Of a stretch of 64,000 nt of DNA, positions 50,334-60,700 are shown piece after piece; the first letter of the stretch is position 1, and each line of letters opens with the position of its first letter. The translations under genes and the position numbers were made by a program. Under the pieces are notes generated by a model that was given only the letters and a program-made list of their open reading frames with translations, did not search any database and was not told the DNA's origin. The stretch comes from Bombyx mori (Eukaryota > Arthropoda > Insecta > Lepidoptera > Bombycidae), in assembly GCF_030269925.1 (NCBI RefSeq), contig NC_085128.1:10666501-10730500 (forward strand), written 5' to 3'.

Positions 50334-50720
50334 TTTATTTATTTATTGCTTAGATGGTTGGACAAGCTCACAGCCCACCTGGTGTTAAGTGGTTACTGGA
50401 GCCCATAGACATCCACAACGTAAATGCGCCACCCACCTTGAGATATAAGTTCTAAGGTCTCAAGTATAGTTACAACAGCTGCCCCACCCTTCAAACCGAA
50501 ACGCATTACTGCTTCACGGCAGAAATAGGCAGGGTAGTGGTACCCACCCGCGCGGACTCACAAGATGTCCTACCACGGTTTCATTTTTATTACACGATGT
50601 TATTCCTTCACCGTGGAAATATTTCATTAGAAAAAATGGTACCCGCCTGAGATTCGAACACCGGTGCATCGCTCAACACGAATGCACCGGACGTCTTATC
50701 CGTTAGGCCACGACGACTTC
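50334..50720 (-). mobile_element. Bm1-type SINE, minus orientation, internal deletion
   Basis: GCTTAGATGGTTGGACAAGC, CTGCTTCACGGCAGAAATAG, a shortened body, ATTCGAACACCGGTGCATCG and TTAGGCCACGACGACTTC. A- and B-box relics are present. Confidence 0.88.
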
Positions 50721-50722
50721 AA

Positions 50723-50963
50723 AATATATAAATCTAGTGGTTTTTACGGATGTTCCGTTATAACTACTGATAGAGCAAGAGCCCGCGACAGCCAGACCTT
50801 CGTTATTTTATAAAAGCTGAAAGTTTCTCTGTGTATGTCTCCAACATGCATCCGATTGACTTGAAACTTGGTATCCATGTAGAAAATACATGTAATTAAT
50901 GGATAGACTAATATTTATACGAGTGATGGACTCCCTACACCAGTTGCGGGGGCGTTAATTATT
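50723..50963 (+). mobile_element. Helitron-like element
   Basis: CTAGTGGTTTTTACGGATGT, CCGATTGACTTGAAACTTGG and GGATAGACTAATATTTATAC are the reverse complement of the family at 34629-34849. It abuts the SINE. Confidence 0.55.
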
Positions 50964-51575
50964 AGAATCTTTTTGGGGTGAGAAATAATAATGTAATTAC
51001 GTAAATAAATAGAAAATTAAACAAAACCATTAACATTAAAATTTTATTTAAGAAAAACGCTATCTTGTTACTATCGCAAATATATGTATGGAATACATTC
51101 GTAATTTGGATACATTTACATTATTCTTACAAAATCTTACGCCAATACCGCGTCTATAAAATTGTATAAAACATCGGACACGTTACTATGTATTTTTAAA
51201 ACAATGTCACTGTTTAAATACTACATTAGGTTGCACATTGGTTAACTACCATTTTAAGTACCTAGACGGCAGTAGTGTAACAATATAATTAACATTACTA
51301 TCACATCTGAGCCTTGTCAACGTACCAAAGACTGTTTAACCCCGGTTCAAACGTTTTATTGCACTTTTTTTTCTGTACATGTGGTATATTAGATATTCAC
51401 GCATTTAAGGTAAGAACAAATATTCGCACGCTCCGATATAGTGTGTACTGAAAAAAAAAACTTTAAACATTTTCTGTCGACTAAGCGTTGATCTCTAAGA
51501 TGAAGTTAATTTTATATGAAATAAACAATTTTCTATTTAATTTTACATTGATAACCAAATAGTTACTGACCAAGC

Positions 51576-51633
51576 TATGCAACATGTTCGCGGTACCTTG
51601 AATAATTTCAAGGTACCGCGAACATGTTGCATA
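51576..51633. repeat. perfect 27-bp inverted repeat with 4-base loop
   Basis: Left arm TATGCAACATGTTCGCGGTA... at 51576-51602 is the exact complement of 51607-51633; loop TAAT. An outer TTACTGA/TCAGTAA pair lies a few bases beyond. Unassigned. Confidence 0.95.
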
Positions 51634-52950
51634 CTGTAATCAGTAATTTAGTTTTTTTTTAAATATTACCCTTGATAAAAAGTTCCTATTAAAAATTGAA
51701 TTGCAATCATTCGAATGAGAATAGAAGTTTAGGCCGTATTTAGCACGGTAAAAGGGATCTTTGAATCTTAATGGTAAAGATCAAACTATTATTAAATTAT
51801 TCGAACGTTAAACATAATAAAATCAAAATATTGTTGATATCAGAAATGGTTCGTGTCAGTTGTCGAATCCTTGATGGCTTAGTGGGTATACAAAAAAAAT
51901 TAAATCAAATTAAATTAATCATTTAAAATTAAATTATCCAAATAAAATTTCCAACTTTTTAGTTTTCACGGTCTGCTTGTATTGCTATCGAGTATTTGAA
52001 TGTTATTTATTTATGTTCACTGTAAATTCTGTTAGCAATCTTCTTCATAGGTTACTATCCTGCGTAACATACAGATTGTATCAACAATATTGTTTAGTGA
52101 AATAACAGTTGACTTGTTATAGGTCACTTTCAAATTAAAATATTCCAAATTACTCGATATTCGTGTGTCAAAATATGCCTGTAAACAATACATTCCCACA
52201 ACGGTGTCATTCGATATCTTTAAATCGTATACTTAAAAAATGTATTTTAATCTACGTCCACACTCCATTTTTTTCGCATCAAAATAAAATAAAAATTGTA
52301 ATTCGGTTCAGTGATTTTTCTCTAATGAAATAGACTCAGACGTGACAGTAGTGCAATAGTCAACCACAACATCTAATTCTTTAACTTAACTATTACTCCA
52401 AACTTCCTACACTAAGGCCTCGATAACCTAAATATTGCATTATGATAGTTAACAACTTTAGCTAATTAGGTATAGTGAGATGAAAACTCTTTTTTGTCAT
52501 TTTCGAACTTAAGTAGTAAATAAGTTAATAAAATGTATGCCTTCTCTTCATTTTTATTTTGAAATCGGTTAAAACGCAACATATTTCCTGACGCAGCCGT
52601 TTTTTTTCTACAAAAATCGTGATAAGATTACTAATGATAGTATTTAATGATAATATTTAATGATATAATTTTCCTTTTACACGAAACTATACAAAAATAA
52701 CACGAACAAAGTTAAAATGGAAAAAAAAAAAACATTATGTATATTTATCATCTAAGTAGCTGTGAAGCATTTAATCAAACTTTAAATAATATAATTATGT
52801 ACAGTGAGATTTTTTAATAGAGAATGATTACTGTTTTCATAGAATACAGATCGATCAGTGTTCTTAAGCCTTAATTAACTAACCAACTGTCATATTAGGT
52901 ATTATAAATTATCTATTACATTTTGTATTACGTATGTTACATTACGTTCA
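51634..52950. other. intergenic AT-rich sequence without recognised feature
   Basis: No gene or named repeat seen between the inverted repeat and the hairpin MITE. Confidence 0.5.
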
Positions 52951-53113
52951 GTGTGCTTAGTACGAATTTCTAACGTTCTCGATAGCGTAAAAGTTAACTC
53001 AAATTTGTATGCAGTTGGGACAGCGCCTCTAGCGGTAAACGTAGGCAAACCTTCCAACTCCATACACATTTCAGTTAACTTTTACGTTATCGAGAACGTT
53101 AGAAAACGCACAC
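52951..53113. mobile_element. hairpin (fold-back) MITE
   Basis: Arms of about 65 bases: GTGTGCTTAGTACGAATTTC...GCGTAAAAGTTAACT and GTTAACTTTTACGTTATCGA...GCACAC. They pair with few mismatches around a loop of about 30 bases containing CAGCGCCTCTAGCGG. The ORF over it is a by-product. Confidence 0.75.
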
Positions 53114-53260
53114 AGGACTTTCAAAGTAAATATTCCCTGGCAGTGTCAAAGTTACATCACAATCATATGAACAGTTTAGGAACGCATATAGGCCAAACAT
53201 TCGATTTGTGTTTAATTAAAGATAGATTTGTATTCACCTATCCAAAGGAAAATATTTTTT

Positions 53261-53268
53261 TGACGTCA
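53261..53268. promoter_or_regulatory. perfect CRE (TGACGTCA), intergenic
   Basis: Fifth exact CRE of the window, lying next to the hairpin MITE; no gene start nearby. Confidence 0.2.
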
Positions 53269-53339
53269 TCACGGGCAATTTTAGAAGATTATTTATTCTT
53301 TATCAAAATTTAAGCGTTATTAATACACTTAATATGTTT

Positions 53340-53520
53340 TTTTTTATTTTTTTATTGCCCTTGTAGGCAGACGAGCGCACGGCCCACCTGATAGTGAGTG
53401 GTTACCGTCGCCCATGGACTTCAGCAATGCCAGGGGCAGAGCCAAGCCGCTGCCTACCGCTTAATACTCTCCACAAGCCTCGTTTGAAGAAGGACATGTC
53501 ATAGCGCTCATAACATATGT
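53340..53520 (-). mobile_element. LINE 3' end (family B), minus orientation
   Basis: TTATTGCCCTTGTAGGCAGA, GCCCATGGACTTCAGCAATG and CACAAGCCTCGTTTGAAGAA are the reverse of the 58981-59120 end. Confidence 0.8.
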
Positions 53521-53631
53521 ACGTTAAATTTCGTGATGGAACAACCATGAGAACGTGGTTGTCGTTGTTTAACTACATACATAAATCTGAAGTCTCGCGT
53601 ACGGGTCTACTTTTGTAACCGAAATGCGTTA

Positions 53632-53935
53632 TTACTGAAGAAATAGATTGTAGGCCTTGTCCACCAGCATTTCAGAAGGAGCCAAAGGAGCTTGTGGAGG
53701 TAAAGCACAGGATGACTGATAAGATTGTACATTTTGTTCTTTAAAGCATGAACTGCACTGTGATGGTGGGTGGTGCTGGAAAAATGGGGATGACGGGATT
53801 ATCGTAAATAGCTCCTCTGAACACTGCCCACGAATCATACGGTACGCAATACACTGGGAGCCGTAATTCCTACGTAGACCCAGAGGTTCAAAACGATATT
53901 TTATCCTAAAAATTAACGTCACCAAAGACTCTTAA
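53632..53935 (-). pseudogene. non-LTR retrotransposon ORF2 C-terminal remnant
   Basis: Minus-strand frame with YRFEPLGLRRNYGSQCIAYR and GQCSEELFTIIPSSPF matches the region just before the family-B end at 58700-58830. The C-terminal part diverges. It may belong with 53340-53520, separated by about 110 bases of unrelated sequence. Confidence 0.65.
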
Positions 53936-54635
53936 AACTCCAGAATGCGGTAACATTGTTAATAAAAATAAATAATTAAACAAATTTTAATCACTGGTGT
54001 GTAAGTAAACATGTAGTTGGATCTACACATTCGGTTTCATAAAACTACGGCTGACAATAACATTTATAATATTACTTCAAGTCTATTGCAACACATGTTT
54101 TAATTAAATTTATCCTAAATGGTTTAAGCATCGTGTTAAAACCACAAAAGTTTAGTGCAAAATGGGCGTTAAGATTTTTATAAAAAGGAACATTTTCAAA
54201 TGAAATCTCCAGCCGATAAAACTTCTAACGGCCCTTTGTTATTGCTTTGTTGAAAAATTAATCTGAATTCATTTTCAAAGAAGACTGACTATATTTTTTT
54301 TTTGCCTCTGAAATTTTGGCATTTCAAAAATGTTGCCGCCCTAGACGTTAATCCATCACTGGCGAAAACCGAAGTTAAATACTATACGATCACATAAAAA
54401 TTAATTGTTTGTTAAACAAAAATGCACACACAATACCAGTTACAATATAATAATACATTTGTCGTTTAGTTAAATAATAATTGTCTGACAATGAAAAAAT
54501 ATAATCTCACTAAATACATCACATTTTTCAATGTAGGTATCTAAACTAAAAATAATACAAAATGAACGACAGCACAGCATTTTTTTTTGTATCTGTTTTT
54601 TTTTTAAATTCACTAATCTATGCACGAATGGAAAA

Positions 54636-54766
54636 TTAGTTGTCGTCGTATATGCCTTGGTCGTCTCCGTTGACGGCGGCCGCGGCGACCATGTGAGTGA
54701 ACGGCCAATTGTAAATAGACTGCAACGGTACGTGCAACAACTCGACCAAGTACCGATAGTTTGGCT
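54636..54766 (-). CDS. Nudix gene terminal exon
   Basis: Minus strand, acceptor AATGTTTTCAG. Encodes (E)PNYRYLVELLHVPLQSIYNW then PFTHMVAAAAVNGDDQGIYD-DN and TAA at 54638-54636. VELLHVPLQSIY is the family's usual C-terminus; about 22 extra residues follow. The longer minus-strand ORF over this place is in the wrong frame. Confidence 0.92.
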
Positions 54767-57700
54767 CTGAAAACATTTGTTTCACGGTACCGAATCTGAG
54801 ATTGGTTAGTTTCCACGTGTATCTGGCAACTGGACGGAGTCATGGGTTTTTGAAGTGAAACTTCTAATGCGACTTCCAACTAGAAAGGGGCAGAGCGAGA
54901 GTCAATGCGTGGCACTCGAACGCATGCGCGTAGTATATCTGTTACAGGCCAGTGCGAGCGTTAGCAACGAGTAGCGTCCATATTCCAATGAATTATTTAA
55001 AAAATATATATATTTATTTTTCTATCTATAATTTAATATAAATGTTGAAGATGTCGCATTCCCTATCACAAGAGCAGTCTTATTTAAGGATGAAAAATGA
55101 GGAAAACCACAATACTACATAATAATATCGAAAAAGAAGTTTCACTTCATTCACGTGTGCCAAGTTGCACGCGCACCGTTTTTTAATTTTAACCCTCTCG
55201 CTACGCAGACCTCGCTGCAAAATGTTTCGCAGGAAACGGACCTCCGTGCTAAAAGTGCGCTAATCACCTATCGTTTATAGGCGGTATTTTTCAGTCGGCG
55301 ATTATAGTCGCCTATTGTGTACAGGCGATTATAGTCGCCTATTGTGTACAGGCGACGTTTTGACTATAGTCACCGATAGTAGCGAAAGGGTTAAGAAGCG
55401 TGAGGCTCGAATTTATAAGCAATTTTTTTAAGAACCAAGCTTGGGGATACCTTTAGCTTGTCCCAAAATTTCCATAATATTTTGCAAGAATGAATTTTCA
55501 GATATCTTGGATCTTTGAACTTTTTTTTTCGTACATATTCTAGTAACCTTGGGGGGTTATTCTAGATTCACCAAAATAGTAGGTGAACTCGCGGGGTTCA
55601 AATCTGACGATATTGCTAACACGAACCCTAACAAGAGCCGTGCTTCGCAGAATCTACCACCGGATCAGAAACGCGACCCACTGAGAAGATCCAGCGAGAA
55701 ACTCAGTGGGCTGTGTCTGTGGGTTAATTTACTCATCGAGCCCTTCATTGCAAGCGACAAGTTCGACGAGGACGATGACCGGTGCTTGAGGTACCTAAAA
55801 GCATCGTTAGTAGATCGGGAGGATCCGAAATGACGTGTTTTGGACGACGTCGACTGTTCACCATTGGGTCCACAGGATCGGGAATGTAATTACCGGCGGC
55901 CACAATGAGAGGGTTCTTTGAACATTGGAGATATAAAACTTACCGTTCTCCGGATTGATATAACCTCGACGTATGAGGAAATCTATGAGTACTGGTGCAC
56001 TGGTGGTCTTGAACTGAGGCGAGAGAGCTCGCTGTATACATTCCTCAGCAGTGAGCAGCTCGAAGCTCTCGACTTCGCCATCAGCGTTTTGCGGTACGAA
56101 ATCCAAAGGCAGTTCAAGGTCATAAACGTACTCCGTGTTTGGAAACAGGCCTCGCTCGCTTTCAAAATAGAAACTGTCAACAAACTGTTAGTTAGATTCA
56201 AAATTGAATTTTAATAAATAAATATATGTACTATTCAATTATCTTCGTTTAAAAACATATATAATACTCAATTAATGGTATTAATACAACAAGGTATTCT
56301 TTAAGAAATAATCTATGCTTCTATACTAATATTATAAAGCTGAAGAATTTGTTTTTATGAACGCGCTAATCTCAAGAACTACTGGTCCGATTTGAAAAAT
56401 TCTTTCAGTCTTAGATAACCCATTTATTGAGGAAGGCTATAGGCTATATAACATCACGGTAAGACCAATACAAGGGAGCACCAATAAAGAATGTTTCAAA
56501 ATAGGGGCTTAAATAGCTCTTTAACATTCTATAATTCAAAAATATTTTCACTTTCTACGTAAATGAAGTGGGGGTAAAATTTAGTGTTATGCCAAAGTAA
56601 CTATTTCACACGGACGAAGTCGCAGGCAAAAGCTAGTAGAGATATAGATATGGCGAAAAAAATATAGCTAACAAGGTGTGTGCGGTAAACGAAGGTCACA
56701 GATTGAATTTATAATTTAATAGTATTACTAATAAGAATTATACAGTAACACGCACGTGTGTGCGTGCGTTTGTTTGCGTGCGTGCGTGTGTTTATCAGTC
56801 TTTCGGACAACAGTAATTGCGTGTACCTATTTTAACGTAAACGTACACGTGTTTTTACACGTTTCGTTATCGTGAAATAGCAAAACAGACTCTACCAAAC
56901 CTATTGCGTTGAATCACAATACGCTTCCAGATATTCTTAAGCGGGATATTAAGTAAATTAAAACGATCATTCAATCATTTTTTACTGGTGGTAGGACCAC
57001 TTGTGAGTCCGCGCGGATAGGTACCACCACCCCGCCTATTTTTGCTATGAAGCAGGAATGCGTTTCGGTTTGAAGGGTGGGGCAGCCGTTGTAACTATAC
57101 TTGAGACCTTAGAACTTATATCTCAAGGTGGGTGGCGCATTTACGTTGTAGATGTATATGGGCTCCAGTAACCACTTAACATCAGGTGGGCTGTGAGCTT
57201 GTCCACCCACCTAAGCAATAAAATAAAAAAAAAATTAAGAAAGAGAATGTAAAGAACCATCAACAGTGCTCGTCGATTATTTTAGCTTCAAATGACATCA
57301 CAGGTATAGAAGTTGTGTTCAGTCAAGCGTTCTATAACTTAGGCGTCAACCACATTGGTCTCTGGGATTCCAGAATTTTTCAAATATATATACATTTTTT
57401 TCCTACCTGAGCTGATAATCTAGAGAGACCATGTCAACGTCGCTGGGCTAGTAGGTGAGCTCACAGGGCTCAAACCTGATGTCACTAACACGAACCCTAG
57501 CAAGAGCCATGTTTCGCAGAATCTACCGCCGGATCGGAAACGCGACCCACTGAGAAGATCTGGCGAGAAACTCAGTGGGCTGTGTCTGTGGGTTAATTTA
57601 CTCGCCGAGACCTTCCTCGCAAGCGACGGGTTCAGTGAGAACGATGACCGGCAAATATAATATATAATCTATAAGCAACACTAACCACTCATTGGATGGG

Positions 57701-60700
57701 CTATAAATTCACCTTCGAGAGGTAGATATAAAAAAAATACTTAGCATCTATCCTATTTTAACTCAATATTAATTCTCAATCTTATTTATGTTAATTATAA
57801 ATGACCACGTTTTACATAAAGCACTGAGTCAGATCACATTAAAGTCACATAATAATATGTACATACGTAATTAATAAAACAGGAAGCGTTGTCTTATCCA
57901 TGTGGTATCACACACACTATTGAATATTATTTCAATACATTATATATAAATGGAACAATGAACGAAAAACAAAAAAGATTAACTAGACAAATGTGTCTTC
58001 AAAAATACAGCATAAACACAATCAAATTAGAAGAACACATATCGTCGGCTTATTGCAAGAAGTCATTAAGTGACATATTCATTATTTTGGGAAAACGGCA
58101 TTTTAGTTGGAATTAGTTAGTGGCTATGTTGATTAGCCCATATTATCCTTCATACATAATTACAGTGAGCAAAATTGAATGTTTTGGATTGCTTAATATG
58201 TATATTAATTAAAACAAGTGAGAGTCGGTAGTCATATAACATTATATATTATTTATATACTAAAACTAAAAGTTAATGACTTCTTGCTACTGTAAGTCGG
58301 TTTTATATGTGAATTAATTATTTCTTAAATTAAAATAAAACAACAAAATACTTATCAAACCTTATTGAAATAAACAAAAACGAATAATAACATAATAATC
58401 AAAAACATTTTTTTCATAACAGTTGACGTAAGAACTTGCAATAGCTAATATGTATTGCCAAGTACTCACGACAACTTCGCAGTCTCAAAAGTTGTACATA
58501 ATTTTATTTTTATTTTATTGCTCAGATGGGTGTACGAGTTCACAGCTCACCTGGTATTAAGTGGTTACTGGAGCCCATATACATCTACAACGTAAATGCG
58601 CCACCCACCTTGAGATATAAGTTCTAAGGTATCAGTATGGTCACAACGCTGCCCCACCTATACAGAGGAGGGCCATTTGGATTGTTGATAATCCCATTCT
58701 CAGGTATCGTTTGGAACCTCTGGGTCTACGGAGGACTTCAGTTCCCTCTGTATTTTGTACCGTATGTTCCATGGGGAGTGCTCTGAGAAATTGTTCGAGA
58801 TGATACCGGCATCACGTTTTTACCATCGCACCGCCCGCCACCGGAGTAGAGTTCATCCATACTACCTGGAGCCGCTGCGGTCATCCGCAGTGCGTTTCCA
58901 GAGATTTTTTTTGCCACGTACCATCCGGCTATGGAATGAGCTCCCCTCCACGGTGTTTCCCGAGCGCTATGACATGTCCTTCTTCAAACGAGGCTTGTGG
59001 AGAGTATTAAACGGTAGGCAGCGGCTTGGCTCTGCCTCTGGCATTGCTGAAGTCCATGGGCGACGGTAAACACTCACCATCAGGTGGGCCGTATGCACGT
59101 CTGCCTACAAAGGCAATAAAAAAAAAACCCTGGAAGCCGAAACGCATTTCTGCTTCACGGCAGAAATAGGCGGAGTGGTGGTACCCACCCGTACGGACTC
59201 ACAAGAGGTCCTACCACCAGTAATTACGCAAATTATAATTATGCGAGTTTATTACACGATGTTATTCCTTCACCGTGGAAGTAGATCGTGAACATATTTT
59301 GTTAAGTACGTATTTCATCAGAAAAATTGGTACCCGCCTGCGGGATTCGAACACCGGTGCATCGCTAGATACGAATGCACCGGACATCTTATCTTTTAGG
59401 CAACGACGACTTAAATAATAAACTAAAAATAATTTTCTTCTTCCTGTTAGTCAATCACTCATGTATTCATTCAATCATGTATTTTTTAATGAAAATTAGG
59501 GACTGAGCTTAAACACCATACAAAAACATAAAACAAAAAAAACAAAAATCTAGGTTAGAAAAATCTGTATCAGAGGTTTCTTCTTCAGGAAGATAATTCT
59601 TTATCAGGTATATTATTATACCAATGGTGTAGCTCTGCAGGCTAGGTCTTTAATGATGGAAACGTAGTCATACCTATATTGAACAATTTTAAGTCGGTTT
59701 TTCCAAGCTTGAAGCATTTAACCTTCAAACACTGTAGTCCTACAGTGTCAATTGACTTATTAAACATTAATTTATTTCTCAACTCTTTTAGGTTCAAGAT
59801 ATCAGAGTGGCTCATTACTATAGGTTCATACGACGTCTTTGCTGTTTTTTTTCTTTTTTAGCTTTCTGTTCGATCTAGCCAATCTTAAAACATTACAGAG
59901 GTCTATCATAGAAAAAATTGGCATAAGACACATTTGATTCTCGATAGAACTATGCATATTATCGACCTCCATATTATGTGTGTGGCCCAATTCTAAATAC
60001 TTATGTTCAACCACCTCAAGGTGGGTAACTTGAACTAAGTATAGCATTAAGCATAACAGAAACTGATTACGTTCTTGCATCAGCTCGCTGAGTTTCTCGC
60101 CGGGTCTTCTCAGTGGGTTGCGATTCCGATCCGGTAGTAGATTCATTCACGAAGCAGCTGTTCTTGAGTTGTTAGGTCTTCTTCGGAGGCGCACGGACAG
60201 CTGTTAGCAAATCCCACCCCCCTTGGCTGAGCCTTTGCTAGCCCACATGTCCTGGTGAATCTGGAAAGGCCTCCGGGCCACCAGTAATCCTTCAATACTA
60301 AAAAAATATAAAAAAGCCTGTCTGGTGTTACAGTGATTACTGCAGCTCATAGAGATCCAACGTGAAAGCCACCACCCATCTTGAGACCCGAAATCTAAAT
60401 CTAAATTGTTCCGTATGCTGCTTCGCTTCGATGGTGGTACCAACTCGTACGGGCTTGCCATACGTCATACCAACCATCCTATCAGTAAATACAAGTTGGC
60501 AATCGTAGTCCACTGGTATAATTCTCAGATAACGATGTTGCCTGTTCTCCTGTGTATCATTTAACATCTTCTACACCCGTGGAAAGAATGATGCTATTGT
60601 AGGTCAGGTGTTTGCTTGCTCGGTTGTGCGAAGGTTGTTCGGAACTTCAATTGGTCCAACATCTTGCTTCCTCGTCCTTGTTTGAAACATTTATTTCGTT

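Noticed and set aside
52951..53313. 120-codon ORF as a coding gene
   Set aside because: Its first part is the hairpin MITE; no domain recognised.
54613..54879. 88-codon minus-strand ORF rich in arginine
   Set aside because: Wrong frame over the Nudix terminal exon; the frame giving VELLHVPLQSIY matches the family and the splice phase.
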